From positions 2,482,501-2,546,500 of the forward strand of contig CM034128.1 in NCBI GenBank assembly GCA_019914995.1: DNA of 64,000 bases, written 5' to 3'. Positions within the stretch are counted from its first letter, which is position 1. Every line of letters begins with the position of its first letter. This document shows, in pieces, positions 35,123-47,308 of this stretch. The DNA comes from Acanthochlamys bracteata (lineage: Eukaryota > Streptophyta > Magnoliopsida > Pandanales > Velloziaceae). Both the position numbers and the translations under genes were made by a program. The notes beneath the pieces are model-generated. The model saw only the letters and a list, made by a program, of their open reading frames with translations, was not told the origin of the DNA and searched no databases.

Positions 35123-38100
35123 TTAGAATATGAGAAGAGAGTTTGCAACGTCATAGTTCATCTTCTCCAAGTTAGGCTTCACTGCAAACTCGATCATCGG
35201 CGTAGGTCCGCAAGCGAGTGCAAGCGTGTCTTCGCCGCCGACCGGCACGTGCTCCCTCAGAATTCTCTCAGTCACAAAGCCGGTGCTATACTTCCACAAC
35301 TCCGGCCGCTTCGCCTCGTTCACTACATACCAAACCTTGAGTTGTTCCGGATACTTGCTCGCCCAATCTTCCAACTCTTCCCTCAGCAAAATATCATCCT
35401 CAGACCGATTTGCATAAACCACGTACATCTCCGTTCGATCGTCAGGTGGATCACGTAGTACTGCCTGCATAATCTGATATACAGGTGTGATCCCTGTGCC
35501 ACCGGCGATCATTGTTAGTCGTTTCGCAAACTTCGGCTTGCCGTTAACCACGAAGTTGCCTCTGCCGGTGTACTCGATATGTCCCAACGGCCCCTTGATG
35601 TCGAGCGTAGAGCCGATGGGGAGTGATTCTAAGTACTGCGACATTAGACCGCCGTTGGGGAACTTTGGGTTGTCGCCCTTGAAGTAAATCTTGATGACTA
35701 AATCGAAGTGGCCGACTTCGTCGACAGCGCTCGTCGGAGTATAGGCTCTCATGCAGAGTTTGCCATCAATATTGGCGCAGAGGAAAATGTGTTTACCAAT
35801 TGGCAAACCGAGCACTTGGTCGGATGAAGGCAATGCTAACCGGAAAAGTCGCACGTCGTGGGAGATGAACATTTTCTCAATGAGCTTGCATTGAACCTTC
35901 TCTTTAGGATTGCTCAAGGCAACTGGCGCGGCAGCCTTGGCTTCACGGATTGGAGCTAAGTTGTGAAAGTTAGTCGCTCCGTGAACAGAAATGTCAGAAG
36001 TGTAGCCCGTGGTGATGAGCTCACCGATCCTATAGGTTTCGAGCATCGCCTTCGCCTTGTCCGAATGAATCGCGTCGAACTCTTCAGTGCAATCACTACC
36101 AGCATTGATCAGGATACTATCGGCACCGCCAGGGTGGTCTTTGAGGAAGGCGGTGCAATCATAAACCTGCCCGTGGACAACAATCCATGCAGAGTCGGCT
36201 GTTGAGTGTTTACGAACTTCCGACATAGAGTACTGTTTTGTAGTGCTGTTCATGAATGGTGTGGAGTAGCTCTTCTTAAGAGATGACTGGGCTTCAGATG
36301 TCTCGAGATGCTTCTGGCGTGCCATCCATCCGCCGGACTGGTTCCCCGGCTGCGTCGGATGTTCGAAAACTATACCGATTTCTCCTCGGTGAGGTCGGCA
36401 CACGTTGATCTTCACCTTGAACCAGCAGTTGTTCATCATTCCCTACAATGATTAAGTTAAATTTTCTATGTCAATAATAATTAACCTGGTATAGTTTCAT
36501 ATTTTCATTCATCAGCTTTCAATTGTAACATACTGATTATTTTTCATATTAGTTTATGATTATAGATTTTAACGACATTAGAAAGAATAGTTAATTACCA
36601 TAACATTCCAGATGAGTTTCTCCGGCTGGGTGTTGAGCGACTCGTCCCATGCACGGACGGCGATCTCTTTCGCTCCGAGGAGATCAAGGACTTCAATCTC
36701 AAGAGACCAGAAACACCAACACCAGTACTTGCCGTACTTGTTCGGTTTCTCCGGATGATCAAGATTGCAAACATGCCAGTTGTCACCGCCGTCCAGCGTC
36801 ACTTCAACCCTCGTCACCTTCTTCCCTCCCCCTGAAAGCATTCATTAAAATTTTCTTCAGTATTAATTATGCACAGTTACTGTATTAATTATGCGATCCA
36901 CCAACCAAATATTTTGCTAGACCATAATTTTATACCAACATATAATTCTTGACCCTCAATTGAATATGTTTTAAAATGAAGTAAACCTAGTGTTCTAGCA
37001 GTAAGAAAAAACCATCACTAAATACGAGGTTTCAAATTTTATATAAAAGGATATTTCATGTAATATTCAGACATCTTCAAAGTTCATTATATAAAGATTG
37101 ATTTTCGTTTATTTTTTATGATGATGATAGTGATCAAAGATAGCAGGCGAGATACTAATTGTCTCCCAACCAAAGGACTTGGAGATATGGTAAGAGTGAT
37201 CACAATCAATCAATTAATAGGTGATGCAAACTTATCACAAAGCAATGAGCTCATCATTAGTAGTTATAATAATAAAAAAGAATAAAGCAACACATATAGT
37301 TTTCAAGGTAGTTGCAAGGAAAGTTCATGAGGTACACTTTTTAATTTATTAGTCCACTAGGTAGAGGGATACATTAATCAATTTAAGATATGATACTTTT
37401 ACTCCCTCTCATATAGGCACTCAATTTCACTGTAGTCAACCAATGCAACTCAGGGGCGACCAAGCGCGACCAGAATTTGAAAAACTTAAATAAATTCAAT
37501 ATATATATACAATAGTAATAATAAAAATTTAATTTATCTCACAGAGAAATCCCCTATATGTATGCTTTGAACCAAACTATCTATTACGAACAATTTATTC
37601 GATATATATCATTACCTTTTCATATATTTCGCCTATAATAATTTGTATAGAAAAATTGGAATAGATAAATTGAGATCAAGTAGCATAGATTTATTAGTTT
37701 TGGTAATGCCTGAAATCAAATTAGATAAGCTAATTCTCATGCGTCAATCTATGGATTTGAATGTAGTTGTTAAAAAGTTACAAATATTTTAAATTTATTT
37801 TGTTGTCAAAACATCCTAAACAATTGCACAAATTAGTTTTGTTGTCAAAAGATCCTATATGTGGTTAGTAGAACTGTCAAATATAATCATGATCTATTGA
37901 AATAGTATCGGAAATTTATGAAAAATACTGTCAAAATTTTGAACTCATATTACGGAAGTCCGTCCGGTTGATATTTTTCCAGTACCTAAGAACTTAGATC
38001 AACCTAACGTTAGTGTCTCAATAGCCAGCACCTATCTAGAAGCTTAAAGACAAACGCAGAGAAAGACTGTTCAACAAATTTGACGCATGAATCCAAACTG

Positions 38101-39619
38101 CCAGCATTGAAGAATCAAGGAAGAATCCTAAACAGGAACGGTAGGAAAAAAGAAAGAACCAAGCCTTACGAATAAAAACAACAATAACAACATCAACATC
38201 CGCCGTTCATGTTTACGTCACTACCTCGTTAACACTGACATCATCAAAACCAGCAATCATGATTCCCGTTATGTTTCTTATTAAAAATTTTCTACTGAAA
38301 CCAAGAACAAAGAGAAAGAAATCTTTAACGAAGAAGAAGAAGAATAGTATACCAACCAGAGTAAGCATAACCCTTCATGTTGTATGTCCTCTGTGTTGTG
38401 AACGAGTTGATCGGTAGAATTTCTTCGTGTCCCGGTGTTGTTATCACTGAGTTTATGTTCAACTCGTTGATGATGTACTCCGGTTTGTACCACCATGCTG
38501 TTAATTAAAGGTTTATCAAATTCAGATTATGATCTAATAAAACTTCAACATAATGAAGAAATTTGAAATACGCAAACCTTCAGAGTTGGCGAGTTCAGCG
38601 TCGACGTGAGAGGGAAGAACTCTGTTATCATGGTAATGGTAATGGCTATCAGACTCTTTAGGAGTTACAATGATTCTCTTGAGCCATTTCACCATCCTTC
38701 CTCCAATGAATCCAGGAATGATAACACGTACCGGAAACCCGTGATCCGGCGATAATAGTTCGCCATTCTGCATGTAAGCAAGCATGATATCTCTAGAAGG
38801 ATCCATCGCTACTTCTCTTCTTAAACTTGTTCCGTATTTCGATCCTCCGCCGCCGGGAAGCACTTCCGCTCCTTCAAAGCACACATTGAGCGCGCCGTCT
38901 TTGCGCGACATGATGCCGCACTTTTTGAGCACGTCGCAAAGCCGTGCACCGCGCCAGACGGAAGTAGACACTCCGGCAGAGCCCCAGTTGAATCCGATAG
39001 TCTGCTGGACCATGTTTTGTTCTTTTCTTCGGTTACCAGCGCAGACGAGTGTTACGGGGATCTCCGCGGATTTGAACTCATGTACGAGTCGATCCATCGT
39101 GAAAGTCATCGACCGCTTAACGAGGCCGGTGACTTCCACCGTCCATGTATCCCAGTCGCCATGAGGCACGGCACCGTGGTTACGCACGTAGTGGAGAGAT
39201 GCCGGTGTGATGAATCCATGCTGCATCAAGCGTGCAAGCGGCGGCTCGCAGTTAAACGGGTGTTTTCCAGTAAGCCGAATAAGCGAAGGGTTTCGCTCAA
39301 TCCATGCATCAGATGTCCCTTCGTCCCTCGAGTCATGCACCGGTAGTTCCACTTCCAAGTTGGCTCTGTACAACTTTCTCCAATCTTCTTCTCCGTCGAC
39401 ATCGTCGTCTTCATCAGACGACGAATAAACGTGCCCGTTACCATTTTCAGCAATCTTATTGTTCTTGTTCCCTCTACCATTAGCCGTTGCCGGCGGTTGG
39501 AAAAATGGCTCCGGGAAGATGCAACTGCGCGGCAACGAGTGGTCCGTTCCGAACCCGTTTACGATCACTGTCGACGGCTCTAAGGCTTTCAACTGCCGAC
39601 TATCGACAGATGCCGCCAT
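35123..39619 (-). CDS. NIA: Assimilatory nitrate reductase [NAD(P)H]
   Basis: Cytosolic homodimer that reduces nitrate to nitrite, the first step of nitrate assimilation. Exons 39619-38578, 38497-38357, 36831-36599 and 36442-35123 join in phase to 911 residues, the usual length and the classical four-exon structure. The N-terminus has an acidic stretch ([15 protein letters not shown]). The Mo-molybdopterin domain carries the Mo-ligand cysteine Cys193 in [12 protein letters not shown]. The dimer interface follows ([20 protein letters not shown]). Hinge 1 contains KSYSTP, with Ser532 the expected 14-3-3-regulated phosphosite. The cytochrome b5 domain has haem histidines His575 (HPGG) and His598 (DAIHS). 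The FAD domain has RAYTPTS; the NADH domain has [13 protein letters not shown] and [11 protein letters not shown]. The C-terminus is NSLLIF. All key residues are present, so the gene should be functional. Expression is normally nitrate- and light-regulated (family knowledge). Confidence 0.96.
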
Positions 39620-39721
39620 TTTCTATGGATCAAGAGTTCAGCTTATGAGATGTTTGATCGATTTTTTTATGGATTACTACTAATTTTCTCGGTTTGGAGA
39701 GTGAAGGGAAGATGGTTCAGA

Positions 39722-39730
39722 CATAAATAG
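39722..39730 (-). promoter_or_regulatory. TATA-like box of nitrate reductase
   Basis: CTATTTATG on the minus strand, about 105 bases upstream of the start codon at 39619. Plausible core promoter; I did not identify nitrate-response elements. Confidence 0.4.
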
Positions 39731-39739
39731 CTGGTGGGA

Positions 39740-42480
39740 ATGAAAGTGGGGTCAGTGATTTAAAGGATGGTGTAAAACTTGTGTGGGCGCAGTTAGTTTA
39801 AGTTCCATATATCAGTTTCATGGTTGTGGTTTTTACACACGGTTTGTAGAGATGGCTGGCTAGCTTCAAGCAGGTAGAATGTAGAAGGTAACATGAGGCT
39901 AGCGGGCGGTACGTTCAATGTGGGGCCGTGCAGATAGAAATGTCCAAGACCAAGAGGCAAAGGCCAAGATCGCTCCCTGTGCATGCGACCCTTGGGCCAA
40001 ACATAGAGTCGCAAATTGCAAATGAAATACATAACTACAAAACTTCAAAGGTTGCGAGAATGAACGGGCGTTCGTTTTCCCCATTCGCCGCTTCGCAAAA
40101 GCAACCCTTCTGCTTAAATCAATAGAACTGAAGAATAAGTAAAGAAAAAATATACATATCTATTACAGTAAACTAGGTAATGACTATATAGAAAAAAAAA
40201 AACTTTTTTATTGTTCGATTAATGTTCAAACATGGATAATAAATAACAAAAGTCATTGGAATCTAGACACACTCTATAAAAAGTATACAAAAAACAACGA
40301 AGGAGAGGGGAGCTTTAATTGAAGACGCACTTGGGCTGTTGCTTTGACTCAATGTACCTTGTAAGGCAGGACAAAGTCAATTAAATGTGGGCATGAATGT
40401 AGGTGTTGGAAAATGGTGTTTGTTATACAACATGGAAAGGTCCTCAGTGTTTAACTTGTAGCTTTATTAGAGAGGAACAGAGTGAAGACATGAGATATAT
40501 ATTTGTTTATGAGAAAGTGATGATAAAGGGACAAGCAAAAAGTGCAAAGCATTCTTGAGTGTTAACTAAGGGAGGTTTATATATATCTAGGCTGCAATAA
40601 GAATGAACTTTCTTCAATATTTACTTTTCTTTTACATAATTAATTAAACACGGTTCTCTCATAAGATTTTCTAACTTTTCTTATGATTTGATATGAGTAG
40701 AAGAATGCGTATGTCTTCATTCATTTGGTAATTTCATAAGTAATTGAGGCGTGTAAAACTCTTAGCCCTTAAGAGGTCAACAACATTAATAATAATAATA
40801 ATAAATTAAACGCCTCAGATGTCAATACTAATGTAGCTAACAACATTCATGACAGTAATAATAAACAACATTAGTAGCAATAAATACATATGTCATATGT
40901 TATTTGAATTCTTTGGTGATATTATGTACGCCATATCATAAACAGGATGTGAATTTAGACCAATAATTAGAAAAAACAATTTGTGATTTTTCATGATTAT
41001 GAATCAATTCGTTGAAGAGACGAGACAGTCGGCGTACTATATTAATCCTAATAAACATCTTTGGAAAAAAAATCCCCTTAATGAATTTGGCCGCGTCTGG
41101 CGTTCCATTTCAAAAATATATTTTTTAATTTATATTTTAATATATTTTTTATAAATTTTAAAATTTTTTTGTTTAAAATTTAAAAAATTATATAGTAAAT
41201 TTTTTTAATATTTTCTATTTTATAAAAAATTATATTTCAAAAACGCATCTACATACCCCGTTCATTTTCTCATACATAACTATTTTGAATCTACCAAAAT
41301 GTGCGCAAATGATGTGTTCGATGTTATCCTACATTTAAATATTATTTTTGTTTTAAGAAAAATTCTTGTTAATTGCCATGGACTTGTAACCAAACTTTGT
41401 TTATTTTGTATCTTGAGAAATCACCAACTTTAATTATATTTTTTAACAAATTGCAGATATTTAAAAGAAAGCTTGAGAATATCTGGAATATCCTAAAATC
41501 TCAAAGCTGTTTGGAGAACAAATACTTAAAAAAAAAACTGCAGAAGATTATATATACTATTCAAACTATCTTTTACAATAAAAAATGTTCTGTGTTTATG
41601 ATGCAGTTTTGTGAAACGTGCATGTTCACATGCTTTGGACAAGATCATAAGAAATGCTAGGCTAGACTGCTACATAAGATATTTTATTAGAGAAAATATT
41701 CTGCTGTTTAGAACAGGACTATGTGTGTTTTATTCTCAATCACTCAAGTATTATTGGTTTTGAGATGTAATAATGCTACAGTCAAAACATTAGACAATGG
41801 TTATGATTAATCTCCTGAACACTATGGTCCGAAGAACGAATCATTGCACACACCATAGTGCAGGCCACTAAAATTATTTCAGCAAGTGCCAATAACAACT
41901 AAGCAGAGCAGAAAGATGATGACAAAGTTTAACAACAGGAGAAGGAATCTCAATGGCCCAACAATCCTAATGAGCAATGATCAATAGAAAGCTCAGCTAA
42001 AGCACCACATGAGTACATGACCACGAAAAGAAACTAAATAAGAAGACATCATCACCTGATAAAAAGATTGCAGAAAGCCTTCTCAAGTAGGGCTCACTTT
42101 CTTCTACTAAAAAATAAATTTAAAATTAAATTTACGTTATTTTTATAATTTAATTTTAATTATTTATTTTTTAAAAACTTATTTTTAAAAAAATTATTTA
42201 AAAGTAAACAAACTCTTAATATATCAGACTAGAAGTTTTCCGAACAAATATTTTTCGCTGAGTGTACTGTAAAAACCGTAACTATGTAAGATGCGCAGTA
42301 TGCAATATGCCATTCAGTTCCATCCTAGCAAACAGAAGTACTAAAATCGTGAGGGGAACTCCTAAGTTGGAGCTGTTTCAATAGCGTTGCAACTGTTGTG
42401 TAATACCTTCAAATTGCAGAAAGAACAGAAAAAAATTTCTAATGCTATGTACCATTGACAGACGATTACTTACGTCCAAA
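39740..42480. other. Nitrate reductase upstream region and intergenic DNA
   Basis: About 2.7 kb with no gene recognised. It should contain the nitrate reductase promoter. An (ATA)n run lies near 40789-40804 and an AT-rich dispersed element at 41098-41255. Another A/T block lies at 42105-42215. Confidence 0.4.
41098..41255 (-). repeat. AT-rich dispersed element, copy 3
   Basis: Starts TGGCGTTCC and continues in A/T-only sequence that is the reverse complement of the copies at 4040-4225 and 22250-22405 (ATATTTTAATATATTTTTTA, TTTAAAATTTAAAAAATTAT, ATAGTAAATTTTTTT). Confidence 0.4.
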
Positions 42481-42487
42481 CCAATAT

Positions 42488-45400
42488 TCACACAGTACGA
42501 CCTTCAGAGTCGGAGGTGCCCACCTTCAATGAATTGACTATGGGCAATAGATATGTTTCAGAAATATCAATACGATTACAATATCTGGAAAGGCAACAGA
42601 GCATATGCTACGTTACTGGCTGTGACATAAGCCAATAGCTACCAAGATAAGACTTTTGAGTTTTGATCTAAAGGGTATGATAATGAATTTCTTGAAGCCT
42701 ACCTGATCCCACCAGTTAATTAATGCATTGGGTATCACAACAATCAAAATTAGATGAGTTTTCTTATGAATATGAGACAATGACAAGAGTCGTTGCTTAC
42801 AAGGACAAGTGCCTCCGCTGCAGCTTTCTGGCCTTCAGAATCACAAACCAACTGTAATACACTTAAGAGGTGTTTCCTTTGTTCACCTACAAACTCTTGC
42901 TAAGGTTGCTCGCAACCATTTCAGGCTGCAGAGATGAACATTAAGTCAATAGAGAAGATCTAGAGTAAAAGGCCACATATATTTCACTTTTAGCTTAAAT
43001 TAGTATGTGCTTTACTGCATGGCTTTTCAAAATTACTGTACAGGATTATCTGGCAATGTATCCTACAACTTTTTATTCACCAAATGTAACCAGTCAGCAT
43101 GTGGCTATAAACTTGTAACAGTAGACAGCAGAAACCACCTACAGAATCAATCAGCAATTGCCGCCATGATATTAGCAACTCATGTCACAAAGTTGAGGCA
43201 TATAAACCGTAACAAAAGAAACTACTTGTACAGAGAAAGAATGATTTGGGAGAGATGGACGACCAACTCCATAAAACATGCAGTTCGATTCCCTATAGAT
43301 TAGGCTGCAAATGCATAGTCCAGGGAGAGGTTCAAGCAGGGCTTTTAAGAAAACAAGCAACCGCAACCATTAAGCTTCCGCCCATCCTAAACCAGGCAGT
43401 AATGTGCATCTCAATGTTGGAATACAACTGTGAATACTTATACAATTAAATAATCAGCTGCCGATCCCAGTAAAACTGATAGTAAGACCTAGCTGGACAT
43501 TCAAAACAACCTTAATTGAGATGCATGATGCATTATCTGTTGATTGAGAAATCAAATAACTTGGATGGCAATGTTCGAACAAAAGCACAAAATTCATATG
43601 CAGCTTAATGCTCTATTAAATTCTTCTTTACCACTATGGTGAACCTACAAAAACTGAACCCATTTTCTGCATACTTAAATGCTAGCTGCTTTAAAGCACA
43701 TACTATTTGGTGTATCAGTTCTGTGTACAGGGTCCCAATCTAGGTCAATCAAAATGTAAGACAAAATATTACAATTGATGGCTTTTGCTTACTAGGTAAC
43801 TCATAGAACAAACTTATCAACTTTCCTTATTGCATCATTATAAGGATTGAGCAAATCCTCTATATCAGTATTACTCCTGCATGGGACCCGATATCAAAAG
43901 GAAAAGTAAAAGAGAGAGTAACCTATTTATTCAAGAAAAGTTGCCATTTATAATATCCACATGGCTTTTTTAAGCAATATCTACTTCCACCAACCAGAAC
44001 TTGCAAAACCCTTCAATACATAGATCTGCAAGTCAACTACTAACCTAAAACTCTCAGCAGCTGCTTCTATAGTTTCTTAATGATAGTTCCACTAGCATAT
44101 GCAAAATGATAAGCACGATATGCATCACAGCTGCCTTAACAAAGTCTAGCTGCACAAAATTTTTCAAGCCGAATGTTATCAGTGATACCTGTAACAAATT
44201 GTTTGGCGTCCTCACCATCAATTTGAAAAGTCGAAGCTGGCCAAATCACACTGAAGAACTTGAAGAAAACATAAACAGATGGAAATAGTTCAGATATTTG
44301 ACAGACCACTTTGAAAGACAAAGCAATAACTAGATCAGCACAAATCTCATTAGAAATTTATAGATTAGAAAGCAGAACCTGCAATGCAGGTTCATTACAA
44401 ATTCTACAGCTGCCTGGTAAGAAGAGTCAGGTGCATTGGCACTTCCAAATGAAATCCCTTGCACCTGCGCACTTGCATATCTTGCGAAGCTGCTCTCCAC
44501 AGAAAGAGCAAGGCAGATTAGGTTGGATGTTGCAGGGAAAGTGCAAAATCTAAGAAGTAAATATTTTTTAGAAACTAAATACAGCAATGAACATGTAAAG
44601 TCCTAGCACGTAACGTGATGTACATATTGAAAATGTACAAACAGAAAAGGGAGAGAATATTCCATGATCAAGTTGGTCCAATATTTAGCTTACAAGATCA
44701 AGGAAAACGTAAGTCCAAGTACAAACATAATCAACACCAAACATAATAACATATGTTATTTACTGTACCTAAAACAAAACATCTACTAGCTGGAGACTTG
44801 AAATTTTCATCAATGTATATTTACTAGGTGGTGTTAGTGCAAAAATGAAGGATGTCCTAATAATTTATAATGATAATAATGTACCAAAAGTCTGGAGACC
44901 ATGTAGATCACAAAAGCACTAACTTAGTGATTCGTATTCCTATAATCTTCTGTCATTCTGCTATACATGATTGCAGGCAAGAAAACCATTTTACTATAAA
45001 ACTCTAGGAGGAAAGCACAAGTGAACAATTGCAAGTTACATCTAAAGCATAGAGATATAAAATTTACCTGCAAGATCAAGAAGAGTATTACTTATCATTC
45101 AAATCAATGAAGAGTATTACTTATCATTCATATCAATGATATCTAGAAACGCGAAGCAAAACTTCTATTATGCATTCATATACCATTTCCGTAAAGGCTA
45201 ATTTTAAAACTTTGCTAAGTGTGTCTAAGCTCTAAATCTGTCAGCTTCTCAGCAACTCCTTTCCAAATGAACTCACTGGTTTGGAAACAAACACCGGCCA
45301 CCATTCAGGCAATTGGTCGCTTCATTAGCTGAACTCCTCTGAAAATTCTCCCTTTCAAATCCACCGTAAGCTGAATAGAACTGATTATTTAATCCATCGC

Positions 45401-45990
45401 CAAAATTAGAACCCCTTTTAGTCTCTTGTTCTTTTCTATTAATCCTATCATCATTCCTCATACAGACACCAACTTCTATTCCACCAAGGCTTCGGTCCCT
45501 CTTCACAACCGCCAGATCTCCACCAAACCACGACAACCAGCCGTCTCCACCGTGTGAACACAACCTTTCTGAAAACAAAAGCAACGACAAAACTCCAAAA
45601 CAGAACTTTCCAGAAGTAGAGAAGCGAAGATTTCCTGGAGGATATCACAACACGGCACTGCCGTCGACTTTAACGGCAGTGAATGAGATCTTCAAATGCA
45701 TTTGCACCGTCGTGATGAACTTACTGAAACGAGATCCAAAAGAATAACGGATAATGGAAATGGAGTAGGAATCAAGAGATGAGAGGTTGCGGTTGTCAGA
45801 AGACGTCAGAGTTGGGTGTGAATTTTGTGCGGGTTCGCCGGAAGAAGCGGCGGTTGTGGAAACGGAAGCGACTTAGAAAGCGACTTAGAAAGAGAGTGAG
45901 CTGATGGAGGAGACGGCGGTCATCGCCGTCGATTGTGAGAGAAGAAATCCGACAGATCACTTGAAGTAACGAAGATAGTTTAAATACATT
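42488..45990 (-). other. Unresolved minus-strand transcription-unit-like region
   Basis: Several short minus-strand stretches look coding but I could not join them in phase. They are 42886-42801 (GEQRKHLLSVLQLVCDSEGQ then KAAAEALVL, ending at a GTAAGC donor), 44557-44466 (PATSNLICLALSVESSFARY then ASAQ, ending CAG|GTGCAAGG) and 42584-42488 (RIDISETYLLPIVNSLKVGT then stop). A TATA-like TATTTAAAC near 45976-45984 followed by a pyrimidine-rich leader fits a promoter at the right end. The helical, Leu/Ala-rich pieces would suit an armadillo/HEAT-like protein, but that is a guess. It may be a real gene with small exons, a decayed gene or a non-coding transcript. Confidence 0.25.
45082..45139. repeat. 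29-bp tandem duplication
   Basis: GAAGAGTATTACTTATCATT followed by CA(A/T)ATCAAT occurs twice head to tail with one mismatch. Confidence 0.75.
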
Positions 45991-46009
45991 TGGCATTTTG
46001 CAATATAGG

Positions 46010-47308
46010 TCCACTAAACGATTCTTTTCGGAAATAACGGTCAGTATTAGTTTCCATTTTACAGCAGCTCTTATTAGAATGATAGTCTTATATATGCAAT
46101 TTTCATGAAGCTAATAGTCCTTCCATTTTAGAATGAGGTCTGTTCTTCAAGCAGCAGACCTTCACCTTGAACATAAGGATTGTTAATTTTTGAGTTTATA
46201 GTTCCCATACCTCGAAGAATGCATGACTGAGAGGTCGCCTTTAGTTCCTCTTACATTACGAAGCCGAGTTTCATTGTACAGAAAAGTCGGAGATATTTCA
46301 TCAAACATCTCAAGGCACCACGCTGATTTGCTAAAAATCTTCGCTGCAAATCATCTTCCAAGTAGATGACGTGCCATTTTATGATTCCTCTAAAACCAGC
46401 AACCATTCTTACGATTGGAATAAACACCTCGCATTTCAATGAACAGTTTAACACGAAAAAAAGTTTATTGCACTACATTCACTCGTCGCAATCTAAAAAC
46501 CACTACCAGAAGAAGCAAGCCGATAAATGTGGGGAAATATGCAGAAAAATCACAAAAAGATTTGGTGCATCTGCACTTCCAATTTGACACCTACAAGTTA
46601 AAATTCTCCTCTATCAAACAAAAAATGTGAACAAAAGAATTCCCTGTAAAGAATGCTAAAGAATACACTATGTCATCGCAAGAAACTTGTAGAAACAAAA
46701 TCTTTGAACATCCACAAACTCCCGATCTTCATCTGTATGCTGATTGTGCTACCTTCTTATACCCAAACAGCACCAAATGCAAATCTATCTTTATGCTGAG
46801 TTATTGATTAACCTTCAATGTGAACGGGCTCATCAATGCATCCCTAGAAGAAGAAATTAGTACTATTTGAGTAAAGGTTTTGTAACACTGCTATACTTGG
46901 CAGAATGCATCTGAATGAAGTTTATCATCAATTTAAAAGCCACAACTCCATGTAAACCATGCCCAAGCTTATTGTTACGAATATAATTTTAAAAACAATT
47001 TTCAAGACTCATACACAAAGTTTTCATTTCTGGAATGGCAACCAAGATGGTAATTCTTGTGAGAAATAAGCAGATCCTTACAGCTCTAGCTTTCTTTAAG
47101 CTAAATTTCAAAACCATCAATGTATATTATGAAGAAAATGTTCAATCATGAAATACAGTTAACATGGCATGAGCTTGTAATTGGATCACAATATGGGAAG
47201 ACCAATAAAGTCTGAAATAGTGATTTATCATTATTAACTCTTTGAGTTAAAAATACATATAAAGGTTATCAGTTACCTTTCTCAAAACTAGATGGTTTCT
47301 ATGCCAAC
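46010..47308. other. Intergenic and 3' UTR of the nucleotide-sugar transporter gene
   Basis: No gene recognised. Sequence just left of 47309 should be the 3' UTR of the transporter on the minus strand. The ORFs at 46251-46630 have no family motifs. Confidence 0.4.

Noticed and set aside
35226-36205. Plus-strand frames across the nitrate reductase exon 4
   Set aside because: Shadows of the long, well-supported minus-strand coding exon.
42488-42886. Direct splicing of 42886-42801 to 42584-42488 as the end of one gene
   Set aside because: Exon phases disagree: the join would give an immediate stop.
45273-45648. Two minus-strand frames of 105 and 65 residues
   Set aside because: Low similarity to anything I know; Trp/Arg-rich reading of a probable leader sequence. 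Covered as part of the unresolved region instead.
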